A stretch of DNA of 64,000 nucleotides from Bacillota bacterium (lineage in GTDB: Bacteria; Bacillota_I; Bacilli_A; Acholeplasmatales; Acholeplasmataceae). Below are positions 18,066-27,679 of this stretch, one piece after another. The DNA is taken from positions 1 through 64,000 of the forward strand of contig JAHISX010000058.1 of assembly GCA_018817915.1 (NCBI GenBank), written 5' to 3'. Both the position numbers and the translations under genes were made by a program. The notes below the pieces were generated by a model. That model was not told the DNA's origin. It worked only from the letters and a program-made list of their open reading frames with translations, and ran no database searches. Position 1 is the stretch's first letter; each line of letters opens with the position of its first letter.

Positions 18066-18100
18066 AAAAACAGAATCTAGTCCATGATTCTGTTTTTTTT
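18066..18100 (+). terminator. Terminator of the DUF4349 gene
   Basis: A perfect 10-bp stem (AAACAGAATC at 18068-18077 with its complement at 18086-18095) ends in a run of T. Confidence 0.88.
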
Positions 18101-18197
18101 ATTTATTCTCTTCTTCTATCAAATACATTCATAAAATATACTCTTTTTATGTTAAAATACCATTGTGTTTAATTCATTAAACAATGGAGGTATATCA

Positions 18198-19001
18198 ATG
18201 GAAAAATTGAAATTATATGGATTTAATAACTTAACTAAGACATTAAGTTTTAACATCTATGATGTTTGTTATACAAAAACCGAAGATGAAAGAAAAGCAT
18301 ATATCACCTATATTGATGAACAATATAATTCTGAACGTTTGACAAGAATATTGACTGAAGTGACTAAAATAATTGATGCCAATGTTTTAAATATTGCTAA
18401 ACAAGACTATGATCCTCAAGGTGCGAGTGTAACAATTCTTATTTCTGAAGAAAAAGTTGATGAAGAATGTTTGGATGCTTCTTGTAATAACGGTCTAGAC
18501 ATCCATAAGCAGAGCATTGTAGGGCATTTAGACAAAAGTCACCTCACAGTTCACACTTATCCTGAAAGTCACCCTGAACAGGATATTTCTACGTTTAGAG
18601 TTGATATTGACGTGTCTACTTGTGGCAAGATCTCACCAATCAAGGCTCTCAATCATCTCATACAGTCTTTTGATTCAGATGTTATCATCATGGATTATCG
18701 AATCAGAGGTTTCACAAGAGATGTGAATGGTATCAAGCATTACAATGATCATGAAATCAGTTCAATTCAAGATCATATCGATCCAGAAATTTTAGATAAA
18801 TATACAACAATTGACATTAATCTCGATCAATCAAATATATTCCATACGAAAATGATGTTAAATCAATTCGTCATTGATAATTATATTTTCAACAAAACAA
18901 GTGCAGAATTATCTCAAGATGAAATTCATGACATCCATACTAAAATCAATTTAGAGATTGCAGAAATATTTTATGGGATGAATATCCCTTATATGAAATA
19001 G
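18198..19001 (+). CDS. speD: S-adenosylmethionine decarboxylase proenzyme
   Basis: A 267-residue pyruvoyl enzyme that makes decarboxylated AdoMet, the aminopropyl donor for spermidine. The self-cleavage site is visible in LDKSHLTVHTYPE: cleavage between Lys113 and Ser114 would turn Ser114 into the pyruvoyl group. Length and sequence follow the longer E. coli SpeD class, not the short Bacillus SpeH class. The start has GGAGG seven bases upstream; a longer frame begins at a GTG without a ribosome site. It is followed 10 bases later by speE, forming a two-gene operon. No ornithine or arginine decarboxylase gene is in the window, so putrescine must come from elsewhere. Confidence 0.93.
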   Translation: MEKLKLYGFNNLTKTLSFNIYDVCYTKTEDERKAYITYIDEQYNSERLTRILTEVTKIIDANVLNIAKQDYDPQGASVTILISEEKVDEECLDASCNNGLDIHKQSIVGHLDKSHLTVHTYPESHPEQDISTFRVDIDVSTCGKISPIKALNHLIQSFDSDVIIMDYRIRGFTRDVNGIKHYNDHEISSIQDHIDPEILDKYTTIDINLDQSNIFHTKMMLNQFVIDNYIFNKTSAELSQDEIHDIHTKINLEIAEIFYGMNIPYMK

Positions 19002-19011
19002 GAGGAATCAT

Positions 19012-19860
19012 ATGTGGTTTACCGAAAAATGGACACCAAATATTCACTTTTCAGTTAAAGTCAAAGAGCATCTTTTAAGTGAAAAAACACCATTTCAACA
19101 AATGGATTTTTATGATTCTTTTGATCTTGGCCGCTTCTTCACTTTAGATGGTATTATGATGGCTAATCAAAAAGATGAGTTTATCTATCATGAAATGATT
19201 ATCCATACCCCAATGTCTATTCATCCAAAAGTTGAGCATGTATTAGTGATTGGTGGTGGTGATGGCGGTAGCGTCAGAGAACTCACTAAATATTCTAGTA
19301 TCAAATCGATAGACTTGGTTGAAATTGATGAGCGTGTCGTTCGAGCGTGTCAAGTCTATCTACCACAAATGACCATAGGGTTCAATGACCCACGTGTTAA
19401 CCTCTATTTTGAGGATGGTCTATTATATGTAAAAAATTCGAAGAAGCACTATGATTTAATCATCGTTGACTCAACAGATCCTATTGGCCCCGGTGAAGGA
19501 CTATTCACTCATGAATTTTATCAAAATTGTTTCCGTATTCTAAACGATGATGGCATCTTGATTAACCAGCATGAAAGTCCTTATTTTGAAAAAGAAAAAC
19601 TTGAGATGCAAAGAGCACATCAAAAAATCAAAGATTTATTCCCGATAGCTTCTGTTTATCAAGCATTTATTCCTACATATCCTTCTGGACACTGGTTATT
19701 TGGATTTGCATCTAAAAAATGGCATCCAACTAAAGATTTTAAAAGAACGTTATGCAGTGTATTAGATATTAAAACCAAATACTATAATCACGATGTTCAC
19801 TTGGGCTCATTTGCCTTACCAAATTATGTTAAGCAAGAACTGGGCATCAACTTAAAATAG
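19012..19860 (+). CDS. speE: Spermidine synthase
   Basis: A 282-residue aminopropyltransferase that joins decarboxylated AdoMet to putrescine. The cofactor-binding GGGDGG is at residues 81-86, a DLVEIDERVV segment follows, and the catalytic DSTDPIGPGEGLF segment is intact. It starts after AGGAGG and follows speD directly. The downstream hairpin is weak. Polyamine synthesis from this pair fits a small-genome bacterium with few other amino acid pathways. Confidence 0.95.
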   Translation: MWFTEKWTPNIHFSVKVKEHLLSEKTPFQQMDFYDSFDLGRFFTLDGIMMANQKDEFIYHEMIIHTPMSIHPKVEHVLVIGGGDGGSVRELTKYSSIKSIDLVEIDERVVRACQVYLPQMTIGFNDPRVNLYFEDGLLYVKNSKKHYDLIIVDSTDPIGPGEGLFTHEFYQNCFRILNDDGILINQHESPYFEKEKLEMQRAHQKIKDLFPIASVYQAFIPTYPSGHWLFGFASKKWHPTKDFKRTLCSVLDIKTKYYNHDVHLGSFALPNYVKQELGINLK

Positions 19861-19864
19861 ACAA

Positions 19865-19895
19865 ATAAAAAAGCTCTGCTAGAACTTTTTTTGAT
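19865..19895 (+). terminator. Probable terminator of speDE
   Basis: AAAAG and TCT pair with AGA and CTTTT around one mismatch, followed by seven T. The hairpin is short and imperfect. Confidence 0.5.
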
Positions 19896-19921
19896 ATTAT
19901 TTAGATAATTATACTCAAAAA

Positions 19922-20920
19922 TTATTTTAGGTATTGAGTAAAGTCTATATCAACAAATAAATCTTTATTGATAATGTGATCTCTATGTCTTATGATATAT
20001 TTGGAAGCAAAACTATCTACGGTCATATCAACACTTCTGAAAAAGACAATATACAAAACCAATTCTCTTAATTTTAAGAAGTTATGTACTGTTTTCATAT
20101 CATCTAGACTTAAATTATTTTCACTCAAATAACCTTTCATAAAATGAGCCATAAAGTAATCAGTATTTTCTTTAAATTTCATTTCATCTCTTATGGAAAA
20201 TTCTAAAAAATAAAATAAAGCAATTGCAATATCAGAAGCAAACCACATATAGGAACAATCATCAAAGTCAAAAACGGTCAGTTTTTTTTCGTTAATAAAG
20301 AAATTGCCCATATGAATATCTGTATGTATTAATCCATAATGATCTGAATCAATTTTTAACTGATTCAACTCTTCAATCAATTCTACAAATCTTGTATAAA
20401 TAATTTCATCCGAGTCAGGTAAATAGGACCTTGCATTGATAAACAAAGGGTCATCATCCCACTTGAAACGCTTGATCACACCATTACTGGGTTGGTATTT
20501 TTTTGTTAATCGATGAAATTGGCCAATTGTCTTGCCATAATTATGAAAGAAAGTATCATCGAAATGAGCTTTACTCGGTCTTTCTCCTTCAGCTTTGATA
20601 TAAGATGAAACAGTAAAATATGAGTCTTTTAATTCAACTTTTTCAATCAAATTGTGATCAACAGATAGAACAGGTATTGAGACATTTGCGTGATTTTCAG
20701 CTAAAAAATGAACGAAATCAAGTTCAGATAAGAGCTGTTCATATGTTCTGTGAGATGCGTGGGAAATTCTTAAAATAAATTCTTCTTCCTCTTTTTTATA
20801 ACCATATATAAAATTCTCGAATCCACCGACTTCATAAAGTTCTTCAATTTTTACACCAAACTTCTTGCCTGCTTCTTTTAATATTTCTTGACTAAATAAT
20901 TTTCTAATATGTGCTTCCAT
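19922..20920 (-). CDS. Phosphotransferase (APH/choline-kinase fold) of unknown substrate
   Basis: A 332-residue kinase-fold protein of the aminoglycoside phosphotransferase superfamily. The catalytic loop HTDIHMGNF (about residues 195-203) and the metal-binding DFDDCSYMWF are intact, and an N-terminal small lobe with conserved Lys/Arg residues is present. Homologues include homoserine, methylthioribose and aminoglycoside kinases; this sequence has no feature that picks one. It is the last gene of a run that starts with a GDPD gene and a deoxynucleoside kinase gene. GGAGG precedes the ATG at a good distance. Antibiotic resistance is possible but not supported by context. Confidence 0.75.
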   Translation of the reverse strand: MEAHIRKLFSQEILKEAGKKFGVKIEELYEVGGFENFIYGYKKEEEEFILRISHASHRTYEQLLSELDFVHFLAENHANVSIPVLSVDHNLIEKVELKDSYFTVSSYIKAEGERPSKAHFDDTFFHNYGKTIGQFHRLTKKYQPSNGVIKRFKWDDDPLFINARSYLPDSDEIIYTRFVELIEELNQLKIDSDHYGLIHTDIHMGNFFINEKKLTVFDFDDCSYMWFASDIAIALFYFLEFSIRDEMKFKENTDYFMAHFMKGYLSENNLSLDDMKTVHNFLKLRELVLYIVFFRSVDMTVDSFASKYIIRHRDHIINKDLFVDIDFTQYLK

Positions 20921-20961
20921 TTATTCCTCCAAAATACTAGAATATGAAAAAATAAGTAGTA

Positions 20962-20983
20962 AAGACCTCCTAAATGAGGTCTT
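20962..20983 (-). terminator. Hairpin overlapping the deoxynucleoside kinase stop codon
   Basis: AAGACCTC and GAGGTCTT form a perfect 8-bp stem whose loop holds the TAG stop codon. On the minus strand a T-rich tract follows only after about 8 bases, so it may be a partial terminator or an RNA-stability element between two genes. Confidence 0.45.
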
Positions 20984-21605
20984 TTGTTTCATAAGATACG
21001 ATGTTTTGTGTCTTTTTTATATGCATTAAAGATTCTTCAAATACTTCGTCTTCAGATTTGCCACTTGTGTTGATAATGACATAAGGAATATCATAGATAG
21101 AGCATTGCGCAGCAATTTTTGTTACATAATCTTCCAGTAGACTCGAAAAATATGTTTTATTTTGAGCGAAATTATCTATTTCTTGCTCTCTACCTCTTGC
21201 TAAAACACGTTCTTCGAAATTTTTCCAGTCAACATCCAAAATAATATAAAGATTTGGTTTAGTAATTTGATTCATATAGGAATGAAAAACTCCATTGTAC
21301 ATATTCATAATTGTTGGCATGCTTTTTAGATTATGTTGAGCAAATAACCAATGCTCAACTAAATCTCTATCCACAATAAAGTGATTTTTATATTTTTGTT
21401 GATTTAACCAATGATTGTGAATGAAATAGATTTGTAGCAACATTTCAACATTAGATTTTTGTTCATACAACCATTTAAGAAGTGTATTGAAGACTTCATC
21501 ATCTTTTTCAAATTCTTCCATAACGGGTAAATCTAATGCATCTCCTAATCTTTTAACCAATGTTGACTTACCTGATGCAATCATACCACCTACTGATATT
21601 TTCAT
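20970..21605 (-). CDS. Deoxynucleoside kinase (dAdo/dGuo kinase family)
   Basis: A 211-residue cytosolic kinase that salvages deoxynucleosides to their monophosphates. The P-loop GGMIASGKST is at residues 6-15, the DRDLVEHW segment matches the substrate-site DRS/DRD motif, and an Arg-rich lid (ARGREQE) follows. The length fits the dNK/dGK family of Gram-positive bacteria and mycoplasmas, which depend on nucleoside salvage. AGAGGAG precedes the start. It lies 15 bases after the GDPD gene, and its stop codon sits inside a hairpin. Confidence 0.85.
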   Translation of the reverse strand: MKISVGGMIASGKSTLVKRLGDALDLPVMEEFEKDDEVFNTLLKWLYEQKSNVEMLLQIYFIHNHWLNQQKYKNHFIVDRDLVEHWLFAQHNLKSMPTIMNMYNGVFHSYMNQITKPNLYIILDVDWKNFEERVLARGREQEIDNFAQNKTYFSSLLEDYVTKIAAQCSIYDIPYVIINTSGKSEDEVFEESLMHIKKTQNIVSYETKDLI

Positions 21606-21620
21606 ATATTCTCCTCTACT

Positions 21621-22304
21621 CTACAATCTATCAGACGTGATATAATCAACGCCTATTTTTTTATAGTTATCTGCTTGTCTTTGATCATCAACAGTCCAAA
21701 CAGCTATCTTAAATCCTTCTTTTTTTAATCGTTTAATCAGAGTTTTATTAATTAGTTTTTTATCAAGTGATAAATCAAACTGATTCGCTCTACTATCATA
21801 GATGATATCTTCACTAATCGTTGATACTAAAAGTTGCAGAGGTGCGTTCGATATAGCTCGGATAAATTTTAAGTAATTTAAATCAAATGAAATAAACATA
21901 ACATCTAAACCTGCATATGCTTCCATTAAACTTAGCAACGGTATGATTTGAGTTATATCGTTTAGTTTTTTAATCTCGACAACTGCTGCTTTATTAGCAT
22001 TTGAGCATATATCTAAAAATGCTTTAAGTGTTGGTATTTCTAAATCTTCATACTTTTTAATATTTTTCCCTGTTTTTAAATGGATTTTCTTGAGTTCATC
22101 ATATGTAAGATTAGATATCAAAACATCTTTTCTTGTCATTCTTTTTAAATTATCATCATGAAAAACCACAAATTCGCCATCTTTTGTCTGATGAACATCA
22201 CACTCTATTCCAAAATGAGCTTCACTAAGTGCGGCTAATTGGAATGCAGGTATTGAATTTTCAGGGGCTTTTGAGGAAAATCCTCTGTGTGCAATATATT
22301 TCAT
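21621..22304 (-). CDS. Cytosolic glycerophosphodiester phosphodiesterase
   Basis: A 227-residue single-domain GDPD that releases glycerol 3-phosphate from deacylated phospholipids. The active site is complete: HRG at 6-8, EN near 15, ECD near 34-36, FHDD near 48-51 and VEIK near 113-116. There is no signal peptide, in contrast to the large exported GDPD of this window. It opens a run with the deoxynucleoside kinase and the APH-type kinase, from a recognisable promoter. Together the two GDPDs suggest that extracellular and internal glycerophosphodiesters are both used. Confidence 0.88.
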   Translation of the reverse strand: MKYIAHRGFSSKAPENSIPAFQLAALSEAHFGIECDVHQTKDGEFVVFHDDNLKRMTRKDVLISNLTYDELKKIHLKTGKNIKKYEDLEIPTLKAFLDICSNANKAAVVEIKKLNDITQIIPLLSLMEAYAGLDVMFISFDLNYLKFIRAISNAPLQLLVSTISEDIIYDSRANQFDLSLDKKLINKTLIKRLKKEGFKIAVWTVDDQRQADNYKKIGVDYITSDRL

Positions 22305-22333
22305 ATATTCCTCATCATAAATATGCTAATTCT

Positions 22334-22362
22334 ATTGTAATATAAATGAACTGAATGTGCAA
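22334..22362 (-). promoter_or_regulatory. Promoter of the GDPD-dNK-APH run
   Basis: On the minus strand TTGCAC (22357-22362) and TACAAT (22334-22339) are 17 bases apart, about 30 bases upstream of the start. The rest of the 235-bp gap to the cupin gene shows only the cupin terminator. Confidence 0.65.
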
Positions 22363-22504
22363 TATAATAAACAAATAGTTAATCATCTACTTTTTTTATT
22401 AATAAATCAAGCCATTTGTTTGAAGATGAAATAATGTTTTAAGGTGTACGGTTTTTACATGTTTTTCTCTATTATTTTAATAACCCATGATAAAACATTA
22501 TAGT

Positions 22505-22537
22505 ACATAATAAAAAAAGTGGAGACCACTTTTTTTA
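22505..22537 (-). terminator. Terminator of the cupin gene
   Basis: An 11-bp stem (AAAAAAAGTGG and complement) with a 3-base loop and T tract in both directions. Confidence 0.85.
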
Positions 22538-22540
22538 TTG

Positions 22541-22891
22541 TTAGTATATATGTCCTTCTTCCGGTACGATGCATATGAATTTAAATACACCTTTTCCAGC
22601 GTTTCTAAATTGGTGTAGCGCATTTCCTGGAACAAATGCATAAGAACCACCAGAAACATGATGAACAACCTCATCAATCCATAGTTCTCCCTCACCTTCC
22701 AACATATAATTGATATGTGGCCAAGGATGCTTATGCTTAGGTGTATATCCATCTTCAAGGACTTCTACGACACGCATGACATAACCTTCCCAGCCTTCCT
22801 TAGGTGAAACTAAGACCTTCATCGCTGAATTGGATGCTGGTGGACTACTCACAACTTTATTTTTTAAATCTTTAACATGACCTACTGGCAT
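22541..22891 (-). CDS. Small cupin-domain protein
   Basis: A 116-residue single-domain cupin. The metal-binding pattern is visible as HKHPWPHINYMLEGEGE and the later PGNALHQFRNAG. Such proteins act as metal-dependent enzymes or as sugar or effector sensors; nothing here selects one. AAAGGAG precedes the start and a strong terminator follows, so it is a single-gene unit. Confidence 0.8.
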   Translation of the reverse strand: MPVGHVKDLKNKVVSSPPASNSAMKVLVSPKEGWEGYVMRVVEVLEDGYTPKHKHPWPHINYMLEGEGELWIDEVVHHVSGGSYAFVPGNALHQFRNAGKGVFKFICIVPEEGHIY

Positions 22892-22922
22892 TAGATAGAC
22901 TCCTTTTTTTTATTATTGATGA

Positions 22923-23654
22923 TTATGAAAGTAAAAATTCAAGTATTTTACTTATGACTATATTTTGTTCTTCTAACGTAGAAATCTCGGCATCACCATC
23001 ACCTTTTTGAGGGCCATACCAACCAAATTGAGCATGATTTCCACCATCAATATTGAAGATGATATTCTCGTTATTGACATATTTTAAACTATCATCAAAT
23101 TTATCTTGATCCATTGCAATATCATGCTCAGCAGTAATAATCAAAGACAATTTATTTGATATATCTTGAATTGGATAACTACCTAACATAACAACTTTAG
23201 AAACATCATCATTTTTGGATGCTACCATACTTGCGACAACACCACCTAAAGAATGACCTATAACAACATTATCTAAATTGGAATCAATAAACTTATTCGC
23301 ACTATTTGGTGTTAAGATTGCTAGATTAAACATGACTTTTATAATTGTTACATTGTATCCTTCTTTAGCTAATCCAGCAGCTAAATATTTATAGCTATCA
23401 GGGGAAACTAAACCACCCGGAATAAATACAATATTCATCAAAGGATTTGCTACTTCATATGTGATTGAGCTGCGGTCTTCACTCAAGGTGACTTGGCTTA
23501 AGTCTAACGTAGCAATTGCATCATCCATTTCAGGAAGTGCTTGATAAGAACCACTTGAATAAATAGCAAGTCCTGCAAATAGTAAAACAAAAATAGATAC
23601 GAGTGTTATAAGCGTAATTTTAATAATTTTAAACAATCTAGAATGCTTTTTCAT
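22923..23654 (-). CDS. Membrane-anchored alpha/beta hydrolase
   Basis: A 243-residue protein with an N-terminal membrane helix (about residues 8-30) and an extracellular alpha/beta hydrolase domain of the dienelactone hydrolase/PF12695 type. The nucleophile elbow is GHSLGG, an Asp lies in TAEHD, and a C-terminal His lies in GGNHAQFGWYG. The substrate is unknown; esters or lipids are likely. The ATG with AGAGG upstream is preferred to an earlier TTG. Confidence 0.8.
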   Translation of the reverse strand: MKKHSRLFKIIKITLITLVSIFVLLFAGLAIYSSGSYQALPEMDDAIATLDLSQVTLSEDRSSITYEVANPLMNIVFIPGGLVSPDSYKYLAAGLAKEGYNVTIIKVMFNLAILTPNSANKFIDSNLDNVVIGHSLGGVVASMVASKNDDVSKVVMLGSYPIQDISNKLSLIITAEHDIAMDQDKFDDSLKYVNNENIIFNIDGGNHAQFGWYGPQKGDGDAEISTLEEQNIVISKILEFLLS

Positions 23655-23787
23655 ATGAACCTCTGTATTATAGTTTATCAACTACATTCTAATATAGCCT
23701 AATTCAATTTAATCTTAACATAAAACAATCAAATTTATTCATAAAATGAATTGTATCCTTTACAAGCCAAAAATCGTATAGAGAGTA

Positions 23788-23822
23788 TATAAAAAATCCC
23801 CAAAAATATGAGGATTTTTTTT
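23788..23822 (-). terminator. Terminator of the large Ig/GLUG lipoprotein gene
   Basis: AAAAAATCC (23791-23799) pairs with GGATTTTTT (23812-23820) just after the stop codon. The minus strand ends in T6. Confidence 0.75.
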
Positions 23823-23841
23823 AGCTGTTTTTAAATAAGAA

Positions 23842-26800
23842 TTAATTCATTCTAGGGAACTCATCATTTGCCATGTTAATGAATGTGAAATCAAAATAAT
23901 ATGGATTTAGTCCAACAATGTCTGTATAAAAGTCTTGATCACTAAATTGAACCATACCTGCAGCTCTTAAGTGCCAGACATCATAATTCATATCCCAAGT
24001 ACCCACACCAGAAACGCCATTTTTAGTGACAACAATATCGCCATAATAGTAATTATTGAAATAGTTATATTCAGTCAGATAACTTTGATTGCCTCCAATA
24101 TAACCAACATAATCACTTGTAACTGTTAGATCTCCTAAAGCAAATGAATTATAAATTTTACCTGTATTAAAACCTACTAAACCACCTGTGTTACCGTATG
24201 AGGAATTCCCAAGGTTTGTAATATCTACATTCGCAAAGCTATTGTAAATAAAATTATAACTTGATGTACTTCCATCATTTTCAATCGTACCAATAAGTCC
24301 GCCCACATGTGTTTCATCAGCAAGTCCAACATCAATAAGACCTGTTGCACTTGAATGATAGATATCAAGAAAATTTGCTACACCAATTAATCCACCTACA
24401 ACTAGATATCCTGTTGCAGCACCTAAGTAGTCAGGCAAAATTGAAATCGATACATTGACATTAAGATCTTTAATATAACCACTTTGCACATATCCTAACA
24501 TGCCACCAAAATATCCACCTTTTACACCAGATACATGGACACTTGATGAACCGATGATATCCGAGTTTATGACCATACCAAACCCGCCTAGATAACCAAC
24601 TAAAATACCTGCCATTACTGAATTATTGCTATCTGTTGAAGTAATATAAATATCAGCATTTTCAATCGTTAAGTCTGCAATAAACCCACCGTCTACAAAT
24701 CCAAAGACGCCAACATAACTTTGTGCAGCAGATTCTCCTAAACTCTCAGATATATTAAAATTGGAAACAGTGTGTCCATTACCATCGAAGAATCCTGTAA
24801 ACCCATTGCCTAATACGCCGACAGGGCTAATAAACGCACCTTCAAGATCTAGATCATTTAAGAGTACATATTTACCCGTTGGAACCATCGTAGCAAATTC
24901 TCCTACGCTTGTGATGAATACGATATCTGGATCAGTTACATTGAATCCATAAAAATATGTTTGGAAATGATGACGATCCGCAGCATATGTACATGTTTCA
25001 ACAACCCCATTTTTTTCAAATGAATAATCAAGAACATAAACTGAATTATTTCCTCTTGAAATTTCAATAGGAAGTACCAATTGGTTAAGGTTATAAGGAT
25101 CAAGATTATCTGCATCAAAATTACTATAAACCAATGTATATCCATTAACTGATAGTCTAACGGTAGTGATGATTAAGTCATATGGATTATCAAAATGGAA
25201 ATAGAAATCACTGATGACTGTTGTATCACTGTCTGGTATTGAAATAAACGTATGACTCACTGTTTCGTTTGATGTGATATCTAGTAATTCCATCGTTGCA
25301 TCCTGTGGATCAACTTCATTATCTAAATAGACATGAACAGTAATATCTGAATTAAACGTGTATGTATAAGGTTCATCGTTAACTGTAACTGTCACACTGG
25401 TTAATGAGAAATTATAATCGCCACTTGGATGTGCACCCATATTGAGATAGATGACATGATTATCACTTAAGTATTCAAATTCATCGAATGGTACATAACT
25501 TAATGAAACAAAATCAATATCATAATTTTCAGGATTATTTAAATTAATTTCTAGTACAAGATCATCTAAAGAAAAGAACATCTGTGATCCATCAAAAGTA
25601 TCTAAACTAATATCAGGAGGTGTCATAAATGTAGTTGAATAGACTTTTTGTCCCATCCAATCAAATGTTGCCCATATTTCAATTGTATAACCATAATTAT
25701 CTTCGATTTCTGTATCAAACACAAACGTATTGTGTCCAGCAACGACATCTAATTTAGCAACTTGTGACAAGCCTTTCATTAAGCGAATGTAAACTTCTGA
25801 TGATACTAAGTAATCATCAATATAATCGAATGAAATACCAATTTCATGTGGTTGATAATTATGAATGACAGTTTCAACTGATGGTTCACTATTAACAACA
25901 GACACTGTACGTGTGACTTCAAACGTATGATTCCCACTAGAATCTGTTGCATTATAAGTTATGATATAATCTCCTAATGTATCCGTGTCAACAACATCCC
26001 CACCAATGATAACTGTGCCGTCTTGGTCATAATTATCATAAAAATTAGCACCTGGTTCCGTGTAAGAGTTACCCAAATTGACATAAATAATATAATCGCC
26101 TTCTAATTCAATTGTAGGTCCTGTCGTATCTTCTACGATGACTGTTCTTGTGACTACAGTTGCGACATTATCATGAGTATCAGTAAAACGATAGGTTACG
26201 GTATTACTACCTAAAGTAAGTAAATCTACAACACCTGTAATATTTGTTACACTGCCAGATGCATCATAATTATCTGTATATTCAGCACTCAATTCAACAT
26301 AATCTTCTCCATATTCTACATAAACAGTAGCTTCACCATTCAATGTAATCACTGGTTTAGTTAAATCAGTAACGATAATTGTTCTTGTAAGTTGAATTGC
26401 TGCATTCCCACTTGAATCAACAGCATCATATGTAACATAATATGAGCCTAGAATGCTGGTATCAACTGTATCTCCTCCAACAACTACTGATCCATCTGAA
26501 TCATAATTATCAGAAAAATTAGCAGTAGCTTCTAAATAAACTGTTTGATAATCATAAAACAAGGTATTATATCCAACCAATGTAAGTATAGGAGCTACTG
26601 TATCTTCAACAATGACAGTTCTAGTCATTTCATTTGCTTGATTTTCTTGACTATCTGCAACATTATAAGTAACTGTATATGTTCCTAAAACATTGACATC
26701 AACTGTATCCCCACCAACAATGATTGTTCCTGTCGTGTCATAATTATCAGCAAACGTTGCTGATAACTCATCATACGTTTCACCATATTCAACATGAATT

Positions 26801-27396
26801 GTATCATCACCATTTAAAGTAATGACAGGTGATGTTGTATCTTGAACAATAACATTTCTTTCAATTTGTAACGAAACATTCCCACTTGAATCTGTTGCTT
26901 GATATGTCACAACATAAGTACCAAGTGCACTTGTATCAACTGTATCCCCACCAACGATAACCGTTCCTACTAAATCCAAGTTATCAGAAAATTCAGCACC
27001 AAGATCTGTATATATTGCACCATACTCAAGATATACTGTAGCATTACCATTTAATGTAACAACTGGAATGACTATATCATCTTCCACTTCAGAATTGATA
27101 ATCACAATGACTGTGCGTGTTGCACTGATTGTTTCATCTAAATATGTAACACTATAAGTCACATGATATGTGCCTGGTGTTGTATTATCTACATCTGAAA
27201 CAGTTTCAATAGTAAGTCCATAATCTTGAGTTAATGTAGCACCTAACTCAACATATTCTTCATCAACATAAATTGTAATTTCTGCATCACCATTCATGGT
27301 AATTTCTGGTAAAACAACTATTGGATCATCGGGATTGCATCCCGCTAAATAAAAAAGACCAGCTATAATTATAAAAATTAGCATTAGCTTCTTCAA
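23842..27396 (-). CDS. Large surface lipoprotein with Ig-like repeats and a GLUG-type beta-helix
   Basis: A 1184-residue lipoprotein; the lipobox LAGC puts the lipidated Cys at residue 20. Six Ig-like modules of the DUF5011 type fill about residues 30-545, each with a T-L-N-G opening and a GGDTVD-like centre in most. A middle region of about 300 residues is beta-rich. The C-terminal part (about 850-1130) carries GLUG-type repeats such as VGGLIG and TGGLVGFNTG, which form a beta-helix in other surface proteins. Adhesion or polysaccharide binding is likely; no catalytic motif is seen. The start is TTG with GGAGGG eight bases upstream. The 283-bp gap upstream is very AT-rich and shows no clear gene. 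Confidence 0.82.
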   Translation of the reverse strand: MKKLMLIFIIIAGLFYLAGCNPDDPIVVLPEITMNGDAEITIYVDEEYVELGATLTQDYGLTIETVSDVDNTTPGTYHVTYSVTYLDETISATRTVIVIINSEVEDDIVIPVVTLNGNATVYLEYGAIYTDLGAEFSDNLDLVGTVIVGGDTVDTSALGTYVVTYQATDSSGNVSLQIERNVIVQDTTSPVITLNGDDTIHVEYGETYDELSATFADNYDTTGTIIVGGDTVDVNVLGTYTVTYNVADSQENQANEMTRTVIVEDTVAPILTLVGYNTLFYDYQTVYLEATANFSDNYDSDGSVVVGGDTVDTSILGSYYVTYDAVDSSGNAAIQLTRTIIVTDLTKPVITLNGEATVYVEYGEDYVELSAEYTDNYDASGSVTNITGVVDLLTLGSNTVTYRFTDTHDNVATVVTRTVIVEDTTGPTIELEGDYIIYVNLGNSYTEPGANFYDNYDQDGTVIIGGDVVDTDTLGDYIITYNATDSSGNHTFEVTRTVSVVNSEPSVETVIHNYQPHEIGISFDYIDDYLVSSEVYIRLMKGLSQVAKLDVVAGHNTFVFDTEIEDNYGYTIEIWATFDWMGQKVYSTTFMTPPDISLDTFDGSQMFFSLDDLVLEINLNNPENYDIDFVSLSYVPFDEFEYLSDNHVIYLNMGAHPSGDYNFSLTSVTVTVNDEPYTYTFNSDITVHVYLDNEVDPQDATMELLDITSNETVSHTFISIPDSDTTVISDFYFHFDNPYDLIITTVRLSVNGYTLVYSNFDADNLDPYNLNQLVLPIEISRGNNSVYVLDYSFEKNGVVETCTYAADRHHFQTYFYGFNVTDPDIVFITSVGEFATMVPTGKYVLLNDLDLEGAFISPVGVLGNGFTGFFDGNGHTVSNFNISESLGESAAQSYVGVFGFVDGGFIADLTIENADIYITSTDSNNSVMAGILVGYLGGFGMVINSDIIGSSSVHVSGVKGGYFGGMLGYVQSGYIKDLNVNVSISILPDYLGAATGYLVVGGLIGVANFLDIYHSSATGLIDVGLADETHVGGLIGTIENDGSTSSYNFIYNSFANVDITNLGNSSYGNTGGLVGFNTGKIYNSFALGDLTVTSDYVGYIGGNQSYLTEYNYFNNYYYGDIVVTKNGVSGVGTWDMNYDVWHLRAAGMVQFSDQDFYTDIVGLNPYYFDFTFINMANDEFPRMN

Positions 27397-27679
27397 AGTA
27401 AAAACCCTCCATTTTTCTTTTTTTTTGAGTGAACTTAATATAATTGTAACAAATAAATCGCTTTTTTTAAAAAAAAGTTTATTTTTTTTACTAATTTAAT
27501 ATTTTATACCCGAATTGGCATGGTCTTTTTATCATATATTTAACAAATATAAATTATATATAATTTATGTTTATGATATTTCTGTTGATTATGATGTTGT
27601 TAAAATAAATATTAAAAAACACAAATTAGTAAATAAACTAACTTGCGTTTATAAGATTTCATCTCTTAATTTTAGTTTT

